DNA of 64,000 nucleotides from Dyella_A sp035685805. Lineage in GTDB: Bacteria; Pseudomonadota; Gammaproteobacteria; Xanthomonadales; Rhodanobacteraceae. Under the pieces are notes generated by a model that saw only the letters and a program-made list of their open reading frames with translations, was not told the origin of the DNA and did no database searches. The position numbers were made by a program, and so were the translations under genes. Shown piece by piece: positions 56,329 to 64,000 of this stretch (positions are counted from its first letter, which is position 1; each line of letters opens with the position of its first letter). The stretch lies in NCBI RefSeq assembly GCF_035685805.1, contig NZ_DASSAB010000017.1:1-64000 (forward strand), written 5' to 3'.

Positions 56329-56332
<4 letters not shown>
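56159..56332 (+). CDS. 57-aa hydrophobic membrane peptide
   Basis: A small protein with two hydrophobic stretches (about residues 6-23 and 27-44) and a short basic tail. I do not recognise it. It is credible as a gene because its start overlaps the preceding stop (ATGA) and its stop overlaps the following start (ATGA). It could be a small subunit of the ABC exporter or a coupling ORF for its translation. Confidence 0.6.
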
Positions 56333-57059
<727 letters not shown>

Positions 57060-57063
<4 letters not shown>

Positions 57064-58310
57064 ACACGCCCATCAACCGCACATCTGCCCCAAGCCACCC
57101 GATGAAACCCAAGACGATCACGCCGGTGCGCCGTGCGCGCGCCGTGCTCACCGTGTTCCTGAAGGAAGTACGCGAAAACCTGCGCGACCGGCGCACCCTG
57201 ATGAGCGCCTTCCTCACCGGCCCGCTGCTGACGCCGCTGATGTTCGTGATGCTGATCAACTTCACCATCAATCGGGAACTGGACAAGGCCGAAGCGCCGC
57301 TGAAAGTGCCGGTGATCGGCGCCGAGTACGCACCCAACCTGATCGCCGCGCTGAGGGAGGGTGGGGTGGTGCCGCAGGCGCCGGTGGCTGATCCCGAGGC
57401 CACGGTGCGAAACCAGAACGCGGACGTGGTGCTGCGCATCCGGGCCGACTATCCCAAGTCCTGGCGCGCGGGCGAGCCGGTGCAGTTGGAGCTGATCTAT
57501 GACTCCTCGCAGCGTGATTCGAGCACGCCGGTGGAGCGCGTCAGCGGGCTGGTCGAGAAGTACGCGCGCATCCAGGGCGCGATGCGGCTGGTGGCGCGCG
57601 GGCTCTCGCCGGCCACCGCCACGCCGGTGGTGGTGGCCAAGCGCGACCAGGCCACGGCGCAGTCGCGCGCGGTGCTGATGTTCAACATCCTGCCGTACCT
57701 GTTCGTGCTGACCATCTTCATCGGCGGCATGTACCTGGCGATCGACCTCACCGCCGGCGAGCGGGAGCGGCAGTCGCTGGAGCCGCTGTTCGCCAACCCG
57801 GTGGCGCGCTGGAAGATCTTCCTCGGCAAGCTGGCGGCGATCTGCACCTTCTCCACCGCCAGCCTGGTCATCTGCCTGGTGGCATTCGCGGTGATCGGGC
57901 GTTTCATCCCGGCCGAGAAGCTCGGCATGGAGCTGGAGCTGGGACCGGCCTTCGGCATTCGCGTGCTGCTGCTGCAGCTGCCGCTGATCGTGCTGCTGGC
58001 GTCGCTGCAGTCGCTGGTGGCCGCGTTCGCCAAGAGCTACCGCGAGGCGCAGACGTATGTGTCGCTGCTGATGATGGTGCCGATCCTGCCCAGCGTGATG
58101 CTGATGGTGATGCCGTTCAAGCCGCAGGACTGGATGTACGCCGTGCCACTGCTCGGCCAGCACCTGGGCATCCTCGACCTGGTGCGCGGCAGCGGCGTCA
58201 GCGGCCAGCACCTGGTGCTGTGCCTGGGCGGCAGCCTGCTCGCCGCGATCATCGCCGCCGGCATCACCATGCAGCTGTATCGCTCCGAACGGCTGGCCAT
58301 CTCCAGCTAA
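57060..58310 (+). CDS. ABC transporter permease, NatB-like
   Basis: A 416-aa ABC-2 permease. The first helix is at about 50-70, followed by a large extracytoplasmic domain (about 75-210) and five more helices. The NatB-type segment TAGERERQSLEPLFANPVARW lies between helices 2 and 3. With the preceding ATPase it forms an exporter; cargo is not predictable. Last gene of the operon that begins at 52400. Confidence 0.92.
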
Positions 58311-58320
58311 GGCGCGCAGG

Positions 58321-58349
58321 GCGAGGGCGGCGCATCGGCCCGCCCTCGC
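58321..58349 (+). terminator. Hairpin after the NatAB operon
   Basis: A perfect 10-bp stem (GCGAGGGCGG/CCGCCCTCGC, 9-nt loop) lies 10 bp after the permease stop. Only TT follows, so it may terminate poorly or depend on Rho. Confidence 0.45.
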
Positions 58350-58383
58350 TTACCATGCGGCTCTCATCGACTGGAGAACCGCC

Positions 58384-60069
58384 ATGCGTCACCGCCTGCT
58401 TCCCCTGTGCCTGCTGCTCGCCCTGGCCGGCTGTGGACCGGCGCATGACGACGCCGCGCCTCAGTCCGCGCCCCCCGCCGCGGCCACCGCCGCCCCGACA
58501 CCGGCGGCTTCGGCCGAACCGGACATGGCCGCGCGCATGGCCGATTACGCCACGGTGAAGCTCAACGCGGACCTGTCCGGCCTCGACGCCGACCAGAAGA
58601 AGATGCTCGGCCTGCTGATCGATGCGGCCGACACCACCAACGCGATCTACTGGCAGCAGTCCTGGGGCGACAAGGCCGCGCTGATGGCCAAGATCAGCGA
58701 TCCGGACGTGCGCGCCTACGCCGAGCTCAACTACGGCCCGTGGGACCGCCTGGACAACGACAAGCCGTTCGTCGCCGGCGTCGGCGAACGCCCGGCCGGC
58801 GCGCAGTTCTATCCGGCCGACATGAGCAAGGCCGAGTTCGAGCAGGCCGACCTCAAGGACAGGGCCTCGCTCTACACCCTGCTGCGCCGCGATGAGAGCG
58901 GCAAACTCACCACCGTGCCCTATCACGTCGCCTACAAGGCCGAGCTGGACAAGGCCGCTGGCCTGCTGCGCGAGGCGGCCAAGCTGGCCAAGGACCCGGG
59001 CTTTGCCAAATACCTCACGATGCGCGCCGACGCCCTGCAGAGCGACGACTACCAGCCCAGCGACTTCGCCTGGATGGACATGAAGTCCAACCCGATCGAC
59101 ATCGTGATCGGTCCGATCGAGACCTACGAGGACCAGCTGTTCGGCTACAAGGCCAGCTACGAGAGCTACGTGCTGGTGAAGGACCAGGCCTGGAGCAAGC
59201 GCCTGGCGCGCTTCGCCAAGTACCTGCCCGAGCTGCAGCGCGAGCTGCCGGTGGATGCGAAGTACAAGGCCGAGACGCCGGGATCGGATGCCGACCTCAA
59301 CGCCTACTTCGCCGTGTACTACGCGGGTGACGCCAACGTCGGTGCCAAGACCATCGCGATCAACCTGCCCAACGACGAGCAGGTACAGCTGAAGAAAGGC
59401 ACGCGCCGGCTGCAGCTGGAAAACGTGATGAAGGCGAAGTTCGACACCATCATGCTGCCGATCGCCAAGGTGTTGATCGCCGACGACCAGCAGAAGCACC
59501 TCACCTTCGATGCGTTCTTCCAGAACACCATGTTCCATGAAGTGGCGCATGGTCTGGGCATCAAGAACACACTCGACGGCAAGGGCACCGTGCGCGAGGC
59601 GCTGAAGGACCAGGCTTCCAGCTTCGAGGAGGGCAAGGCCGACGTGCTGGGCCTCTACATGGTCGCCAAGCTGGCCGACAAGGGCGAGCTGGACAAGGCG
59701 ACCTTGATGGACAACTACGTCACCTTCCTCGCCGGCATCCTGCGCTCGGTGCGCTTCGGCGCCAGCGACGCGCACGCCAAGGCCAACATGGTGCGCTTCA
59801 ACTTCTTCCAGCGCGAAGGCGCCTTCAGCCGCGACCCCGCCTCCGGCCGCTACCGCGCCGACTTCGACAAGATGACCGCCGCCATGAACAAGCTCTCGGC
59901 CAAGCTCCTCACCCTCCAGGGCGACGGCGACTACGCCGCGGCCAAGGCGCTCACCGACTCGATGGGCAACGTCGACGCCACGCTCGCCGCGGATCTGAAG
60001 AAGCTCGATGCCGCGCACATTCCCGTGGACATCACGTTCGAGCAGGGCAAGGACGCGCTGGGGCTGTGA
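58384..60069 (+). CDS. Lipoprotein with M49-like (dipeptidyl-peptidase III-related) zinc peptidase domain
   Basis: A 561-aa protein with a lipobox LLALAGC (Cys18) and an Ala/Pro-rich linker to about residue 45. The catalytic part resembles family M49: a zinc motif HEVAHGLG (about 385-392), then, about 30 residues on, SFEEGKADVLGLYM, which supplies the third ligand Glu. Classic DPP III has the six-residue HEXXGH, whereas here the spacing is HEXXH. Other family stretches are NPIDIVIGPIETYEDQLFGY and SYESYVLVKD. It probably acts on peptides at the outer membrane or periplasm. It follows the exporter operon by 73 bp, with a hairpin between. Confidence 0.85.
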   Translation: MRHRLLPLCLLLALAGCGPAHDDAAPQSAPPAAATAAPTPAASAEPDMAARMADYATVKLNADLSGLDADQKKMLGLLIDAADTTNAIYWQQSWGDKAALMAKISDPDVRAYAELNYGPWDRLDNDKPFVAGVGERPAGAQFYPADMSKAEFEQADLKDRASLYTLLRRDESGKLTTVPYHVAYKAELDKAAGLLREAAKLAKDPGFAKYLTMRADALQSDDYQPSDFAWMDMKSNPIDIVIGPIETYEDQLFGYKASYESYVLVKDQAWSKRLARFAKYLPELQRELPVDAKYKAETPGSDADLNAYFAVYYAGDANVGAKTIAINLPNDEQVQLKKGTRRLQLENVMKAKFDTIMLPIAKVLIADDQQKHLTFDAFFQNTMFHEVAHGLGIKNTLDGKGTVREALKDQASSFEEGKADVLGLYMVAKLADKGELDKATLMDNYVTFLAGILRSVRFGASDAHAKANMVRFNFFQREGAFSRDPASGRYRADFDKMTAAMNKLSAKLLTLQGDGDYAAAKALTDSMGNVDATLAADLKKLDAAHIPVDITFEQGKDALGL

Positions 60070-60073
60070 GGGC

Positions 60074-60108
60074 GAGAAGTGAGAGGAGAGGAGTGATGAG
60101 CGAGAGCG
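60074..60108. repeat. Purine-rich 7-bp tandem array, five units
   Basis: Degenerate units GAGAAGT, GAGAGGA, GAGGAGT, GATGAGC and GAGAGCG start 5 bp after the peptidase stop. A related array in opposite orientation lies at 60722-60763. Confidence 0.75.
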
Positions 60109-60204
60109 GGGCGGCGACGCTGTGTTGCGGCACGCACCTCGCTCACGCTTCTCCGGTGAGCGGGCACTAGCGCCACGCCCCGCTACCGCGCGCAGTGGCT
60201 GCAA

Positions 60205-60627
60205 TTGCTGCTTGGCTTCGGCGTGTCGGCCGTTGCCTTCCATGGGTGGAGAGAGTCAATCGAGCCCATGCCCACGGCGCTCGAGCATGTTACCGACGTG
60301 GTCACCGGTGTGGAGGAGGTCCGTGCAGGCCGCGCGCGGACGATCCATTTCCACCTCGAGGGTTCCGGCCGGGAGTTCGCTTACGCGAGCTTCCTGCCTT
60401 TCTACCAAGCGTCGAAAGCGGCCATCAAACCCGGCAGCATGGTGACGGTCGGCTATGTGGAGCGGAACGAGCCCGAACTGTGGGAGCTTTCCGTGGATGG
60501 CGAATCCATGGTCCGATCAACCCAGGCGTACGAAGCAAGGAGCGCGAATGGCGAGTGGGCGCTCGCGATGTTCCTCACATCCTTGCTAATAACTGCCTAT
60601 CTCGGGTGGCGCTCCCGACGGTCCTGA
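60205..60627 (+). CDS. Hypothetical membrane protein, start unclear
   Basis: A 140-aa frame beginning with TTG, with hydrophobic helices at both ends (about 1-14 and 117-133) and an extracytoplasmic middle containing FHLEGSGREFAYASFLPFYQ and SMVTVGYVE. The general plan resembles DUF3592-type proteins, but I cannot assign it. The frame stays open upstream to 60160 (after a TGA), and no ATG or GTG exists, so either TTG/CTG is used or the 5' end was lost. The upstream bases show no ribosome-binding site. The gene is bracketed by 7-bp repeat arrays. Confidence 0.45.
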   Translation: MLLGFGVSAVAFHGWRESIEPMPTALEHVTDVVTGVEEVRAGRARTIHFHLEGSGREFAYASFLPFYQASKAAIKPGSMVTVGYVERNEPELWELSVDGESMVRSTQAYEARSANGEWALAMFLTSLLITAYLGWRSRRS

Positions 60628-60721
60628 CTACCCAGCTCCCGCGTCGGCGCAGGGCGCATGCGGTACGTCGATCGGCTCATGCAGGGAGAGATTCGAAGCC
60701 CGAGCGAAAACGCGGCTGTTG

Positions 60722-60763
60722 CCTCCTCTCGCTCCTCACTCCCCTCCACTCACTCCTCCGCTC
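60722..60763. repeat. Inverted purine-rich 7-bp array, six units
   Basis: Read on the minus strand, units are GAGCGGA, GGAGTGA, GTGGAGG, GGAGTGA, GGAGCGA and GAGGAGG. The stop codon and last eight codons of the adjacent hydrolase lie inside the array. Confidence 0.75.
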
Positions 60764-61593
60764 AGCGCCCACTCCGCCACCGCCTGCGCATGCTCCAGAT
60801 GCAGGTGATGCCCACCGGCCATATGCGTGACGCGGATATCGCGCACGCACGCGGCGCGGCGCTGCATGGGTGCGCTGGGCAGGTACGAAGTGGCCGGCTC
60901 GGCCAGCAGCAGGCGGGTCGGCGCCTCGATGCCGGCGAGCAGGGCGTGGATCTGGCTTTCGGCCAGGCGCAGCGGGGTGGGGCGGTTGATGCGCGGGTCG
61001 CTGCGCCACTGCCAGCCGCCGTCGGCCTCGCGCAGCGCGCGTTCGATGATCGGCCGCGCCTGGCTGGCCGGCAGGCCGCTGGCCAGGGTGCGCGCGCTGA
61101 TCGCCTGCTCGATGCTGGCGAAGGTACGCAGGCGTTTGCTGGCCGGCTCGGTGGCGAGCCCGTCGCGGAAGCGCTGCAGCGTGTGCGTGCCATCGTCGCC
61201 GAGTAGGCCGAGGCCCTCGATCAGCAGCAGCCGGTCGATCCGCTCCGGTTGCGCGGCCGCCACCATCGAGGCGATGCCGGCGCCCAGCGAGTGACCGAGC
61301 AGCACGTAGCGTTCCAGCCCCAGCGCGTCGACCGCGCCGAGTACGGCGCGTACGTAATCGGGCCAGTGATAGCTGGCGCCCTCGCCCAGGTGATCGGAGT
61401 GGCCGTGGCCGGGAAGATCCAGCGCAATCACGCGATGGCGCACAGCCAGCAACGGCGCGAGCCGCGCAAAGCTGCCGGCATTGTCCAGCCAGCCGTGCAG
61501 GGCCAGCAGCGGCGGCGCGTCGTCGTCGCCCCAGGTGAGTGCGGCCAGCTGCAGGGCGGGCAGATCGAGGCGAAGTTCGCGCGGTTCGCTCAT
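60736..61593 (-). CDS. Alpha/beta hydrolase
   Basis: A 285-aa cytoplasmic hydrolase. It has LHGWLDNAGSF (oxyanion region), DLPGHGHSDH, the nucleophile elbow GHSLGAGIAS and the catalytic His in MAGGHHLHLEH. The substrate is unknown; it resembles esterase/MhpC-like proteins. The C-terminal residues SGGVSGGE and the stop codon are encoded by the 7-bp repeat array, so the natural C-terminus may have been replaced. It starts 4 bp after the hemH stop and is probably co-transcribed with it. Confidence 0.88.
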   Translation of the reverse strand: MSEPRELRLDLPALQLAALTWGDDDAPPLLALHGWLDNAGSFARLAPLLAVRHRVIALDLPGHGHSDHLGEGASYHWPDYVRAVLGAVDALGLERYVLLGHSLGAGIASMVAAAQPERIDRLLLIEGLGLLGDDGTHTLQRFRDGLATEPASKRLRTFASIEQAISARTLASGLPASQARPIIERALREADGGWQWRSDPRINRPTPLRLAESQIHALLAGIEAPTRLLLAEPATSYLPSAPMQRRAACVRDIRVTHMAGGHHLHLEHAQAVAEWALSGGVSGGE

Positions 61594-61597
61594 GCGC

Positions 61598-62716
61598 TCA
61601 GCCGGTGCGTCCGTGCATGGCATCGGCGCGGGCCTTGGCGGCGAGCTGGCGAGCGCGGGCTGCGTCAGCATCGTAGTCCGGCGCAAATTCCGGCCAGCCC
61701 TGCGCGTGGCGCAGCACCAGGTCGGCCATCGCCTTGACCTGGTCGGGCGAATCGTTGAGCGCAGGGATGTAGCGCAGGTCGGTGCCGCCCGCTTCGAGGA
61801 AGAACTCGCGGTTCTGCATGGCGATTTCTTCCAGCGTCTCCAGGCAGTCCACGGCGAAGCCTGGCGAAACCACGTCCAGCTTGCGGACGCCGTCCTTCGC
61901 CAGCTGCTTCACCGTCTCGTCGGTGTACGGATGCAGCCAGCGCTCGCGGCCCACGCGCGACTGGAAGCTGGTGAGGATCTGTCCGGCCTCCAGCCCCAGC
62001 CGCTCGCGCAGCAGGCGCGCGGTGGCGTGGCACTGGCAGAAATACGGGTCGCCCGCGCGCAGGTAGCGCTCGGGAATGCCGTGGAAGGACAGCAGCAGCT
62101 TGTCGCCGCGGCCGCGCTCGGCCCAGAACGCCTCGATGCTTTTCGCCAGCGCCTCGATGTGCGCCGGGTCGTCGTGGTAGTCGTTGATCAGGCGCAGCTC
62201 CGGCGGCCAGCGCAGCACTTTCAGCGTGTCGGCCACCGCGTCGATCACCGAGCCGGTGGAGGTCGCCGAATACTGCGGATACAGCGGCAGCACCAGCAGC
62301 CGGCGCACGCCCTCGCGCTGCATTTTCTCGATCTGCCGGCGCACCGACGGCTCGCCGTAGCGCATCGCCAGTTCGACCTTGATCGGGCCAGGCCGGCGCG
62401 CGGCAAGCTCCGTCTGCAGCGCCCGCATCAGCGCCTCGCTGCCGGTGCGCAGCGGCGAACCCTGCTCGGTCCAGATGCGCGCGTAGGCGTGCGCCGAGCG
62501 CTTCGGGCGAATGCGCAGGATCACCCCGTGCAGGATCAGTCGCCACAGCCAGCGCGGCAGTTCGATGATCCGCGGGTCGCCCAGGAACTGCGCCAGATAA
62601 GGGCGCACCTTGCGGGCGGTGGGTGCCTCCGGTGTGCCGAGGTTCACCAGCAGTACGCCAGCCTTGGCGCTCTGGTCGTGGGCATACCCGGCCAGGCCGG
62701 TATAGTTGCTGCTCAT
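61598..62716 (-). CDS. hemH: Ferrochelatase
   Basis: A 372-aa enzyme that inserts Fe2+ into protoporphyrin IX, the last step of heme synthesis. Family motifs are VLLVNLGTPEAPT, LYPQYSATSTGS, the catalytic His in LSFHGIPERYL, FQSRVGRERWLHPYTDE and the Glu in SPGFAVDCLETLEEI. No C-terminal membrane anchor or cysteine cluster is seen. Start ATG 62716 is preferred; ATG 62728 four codons earlier is equally possible, since neither has a ribosome-binding site. Confidence 0.96.
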   Translation of the reverse strand: MSSNYTGLAGYAHDQSAKAGVLLVNLGTPEAPTARKVRPYLAQFLGDPRIIELPRWLWRLILHGVILRIRPKRSAHAYARIWTEQGSPLRTGSEALMRALQTELAARRPGPIKVELAMRYGEPSVRRQIEKMQREGVRRLLVLPLYPQYSATSTGSVIDAVADTLKVLRWPPELRLINDYHDDPAHIEALAKSIEAFWAERGRGDKLLLSFHGIPERYLRAGDPYFCQCHATARLLRERLGLEAGQILTSFQSRVGRERWLHPYTDETVKQLAKDGVRKLDVVSPGFAVDCLETLEEIAMQNREFFLEAGGTDLRYIPALNDSPDQVKAMADLVLRHAQGWPEFAPDYDADAARARQLAAKARADAMHGRTG

Positions 62717-62845
62717 GGGCGTCGGCATCGGTCGGTCACAAGGCCGATCAGTCTGCCACAGGCCGCCACGCTGGCTTGGCCGCACGCAATGTCGCACTGC
62801 CCCCAGCCACGTTATCTGACTTTTCCTGCCTGTTCGGAGCCTGCC

Positions 62846-63535
62846 ATGTTCAAAGCCCCCCTGCGTCGCTGGTCGCTGCTTGGATTGATCCTTCTGCTGC
62901 CGGCCATGGCCGCCCAAGCCGAGGATCCGCCGCTCACGCGCGCCCAGAACGCGGTGCGCGTACTGAGCGAGGTGATGCAGGCGCCGGACAAGGCGATCCC
63001 GCAGGATCTGTTGCGCGACGCCAAAGCGATCGCCGTGATTCCGGACATGATCAAGGCCGGCTTCATCTTCGGCGGCCGCCGCGGTGAGGGGCTGATCTCG
63101 GTGAAGACCGCCGATGGCACCTGGTCCAATCCCAGCTTCATCACGATGACCGGCGGCAGCGTGGGCTTCCAGATCGGCGTGTCCTCGACCGACGTGGTGC
63201 TGGTGTTCCGCACCCAGCGCGGCGTGGATTCGATCGTCAACGGCAAGTTCACCCTGGGCGCGGACGCAGCCGCCGCGGCTGGCCCGGTCGGGCGCAATGC
63301 CAGTGCCTCCACCGATGGGCAGTTCAAGGCAGAGATCTACTCCTACTCGCGGGCCCGCGGCCTGTTTGCCGGGGTGGCGCTGGACGGCTCGGCGCTGCGC
63401 ATCGACTACGACGCCAATGCGTCGGTCTACGGTGCGGGCATCACGCCGCGACGCATCTTCGAAGGCGGCGTGAGCAACGTGCCCGGCGCCGTGGTCGACT
63501 TCCGCGACCGGCTGGAGGAGTACACTGCGCACTGA
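62846..63535 (+). CDS. SYLF-domain (Ysc84-like) exported lipid-binding protein
   Basis: A 229-aa protein with signal peptide (about 1-25, AQA-ED) and one SYLF domain. The signatures are AIAVIPDMIKAGFIFGGRRGEG, PSFITMTGGSVGFQIGVSS, EIYSYSRARGLFAGVALDG and DYDANASVYG. In eukaryotes the domain binds phosphoinositides; the bacterial role in the periplasm is unclear. GGAG lies seven bases before the ATG. It is divergent from hemH and upstream of tatA. Confidence 0.93.
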   Translation: MFKAPLRRWSLLGLILLLPAMAAQAEDPPLTRAQNAVRVLSEVMQAPDKAIPQDLLRDAKAIAVIPDMIKAGFIFGGRRGEGLISVKTADGTWSNPSFITMTGGSVGFQIGVSSTDVVLVFRTQRGVDSIVNGKFTLGADAAAAAGPVGRNASASTDGQFKAEIYSYSRARGLFAGVALDGSALRIDYDANASVYGAGITPRRIFEGGVSNVPGAVVDFRDRLEEYTAH

Positions 63536-63540
63536 TCCAG

Positions 63541-63571
63541 GCGCGCCGCCGTATCAGTCGCGGCGCGCTTT
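63541..63571 (+). terminator. Hairpin between the SYLF gene and tatA
   Basis: A perfect 9-bp stem (GCGCGCCGC/GCGGCGCGC, 10-nt loop) followed by TTT, five bases after the SYLF stop codon. It may be a weak terminator or partial attenuator. Confidence 0.5.
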
Positions 63572-63597
63572 GCAGCGGTTTCGCATGTGAGGCATTC

Positions 63598-63834
63598 ATG
63601 AGCATCTGGCATCTCATCATCCTGCTTATCGTGGTTGTGGTGATCTTCGGCACCGGCAAGCTGCGCAACATGGGCGCCGACCTCGGTGGCGCCATGCGCG
63701 ATTTCAAGAAGGGTCTCAACGGCGACGAGGAAGAAGCCAAGCGCAAGCAGGCCGAAGAGCGTCTGCAGGCCGACCCGCCGCCCGCGTCCGAGCGCACCAC
63801 GCAGAGTCAGCGCGACTCCAGCGACGCCAAGTAA
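63598..63834 (+). CDS. tatA: Twin-arginine translocase subunit TatA
   Basis: A 78-aa protein with one short N-terminal transmembrane helix (about 3-19), the hinge FGTGKLRNMGADLGGAMRDFKKGL and an amphipathic helix followed by a charged tail. The conserved F-G hinge and the acidic patch after the amphipathic helix fit TatA. GAGG precedes the ATG. tatB follows 21 bp downstream. Confidence 0.97.
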   Translation: MSIWHLIILLIVVVVIFGTGKLRNMGADLGGAMRDFKKGLNGDEEEAKRKQAEERLQADPPPASERTTQSQRDSSDAK

Positions 63835-63855
63835 GCACGTCGGCGACGTGCGGCC

Positions 63856-64000
63856 ATGATCGAGATCAGCTTCGGCAAGCTGCTGCTGCTGGCCATCATC
63901 GCGTTGATCGTGCTGGGCCCGGAGAAGCTTCCCCACGCGGCGCGTACCGCCGGCACCCTGCTGCGTCGGCTGCGGGCCGGCTGGGACAGCGTGCGCGCGG
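63856..64000 (+). CDS. tatB: Twin-arginine translocase subunit TatB (3' end cut by the window edge)
   Basis: 48 codons are visible, starting MIEISFGKLLLLAIIALIVLG. The Glu near the start, the LGPEKLPHAART motif after the helix and the following amphipathic helix (LLRRLRAGWDSVR) are typical of TatB, the substrate receptor partner of TatC. tatC is expected beyond the right edge. Confidence 0.93.
   Translation, partial: MIEISFGKLLLLAIIALIVLGPEKLPHAARTAGTLLRRLRAGWDSVRA

Noticed and set aside
61598..63532. Extension of hemH to a 644-aa protein
   Set aside because: The upstream part lies opposite the SYLF gene and has no domain; ferrochelatase starts at the VLLVNLGTPE region near 62716.

Overview
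The window is about 64 kb of GC-rich, gene-dense chromosome with no rRNA, tRNA, CRISPR array, insertion sequence or prophage that I can see. Gene content points to a gammaproteobacterium of the order Xanthomonadales, most likely the Rhodanobacter/Dyella/Luteibacter group. The main reason is the type II secretion operon, whose order E-F-G-H-I-J-K-L-M-N-D is that of the Xanthomonas xps system. Short 7-bp purine-rich tandem arrays between genes and CRP/Clp-like palindromes fit the same lineage. The genus is an inference.

Layout. 1-3.7 kb: a minus-strand formate module (an OFA-type carboxylate transporter, then fdsG and fdsB, the latter running off the left edge). 4.0-12.4 kb: housekeeping and stress genes (monomeric NADP isocitrate dehydrogenase, a TraB/GumN-like protein, an aldo/keto reductase, glutathione-dependent formaldehyde dehydrogenase, an exported methyltransferase-like protein, rluE, tatD). 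12.6-27.6 kb: a secretion and surface block (M4 metalloprotease, trimeric autotransporter adhesin, complete xps-type T2SS operon). 27.8-46.2 kb: single genes for RNA metabolism and signalling (hrpB, a DUF2167 protein, a CHASE-PAS-GGDEF-EAL protein, an M28 peptidase, a flavoprotein, a 71-aa exported peptide ending in CSTCH, dbpA, a hybrid histidine kinase, rluF, yadGH, a ferredoxin-NADP reductase). 46.5-52.0 kb: a minus-strand chaperone-usher fimbrial operon with a near-perfect sigma-54 promoter, plus a convergent small pilin-like gene. 52.4-58.3 kb: an eight-gene plus-strand operon, mostly joined by 4-bp stop/start overlaps: secreted hydrolase, two related membrane proteins, XRE regulator, TAP-like hydrolase, 57-aa membrane peptide and a NatAB-like ABC exporter. 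58.4-64 kb: an M49-like lipoprotein, an orphan ORF flanked by 7-bp repeat arrays, an alpha/beta hydrolase, hemH, a SYLF-domain protein, tatA and the start of tatB.

How the parts fit. The M4 protease has a signal peptide and propeptide and is a plausible client of the nearby T2SS. The adhesin and fimbriae form an attachment programme. CRP/Clp-like palindromes lie upstream of the M4 protease and the pilin-like gene, and a weaker one lies upstream of the fimbrial operon. Together with the c-di-GMP protein this suggests, but does not prove, co-regulation by a Clp-type regulator. The least described unit is the 52.4-58.3 kb operon. Its promoter is overlapped by a 9-bp inverted repeat and an adjacent dyad that could be the operator of its own XRE repressor.
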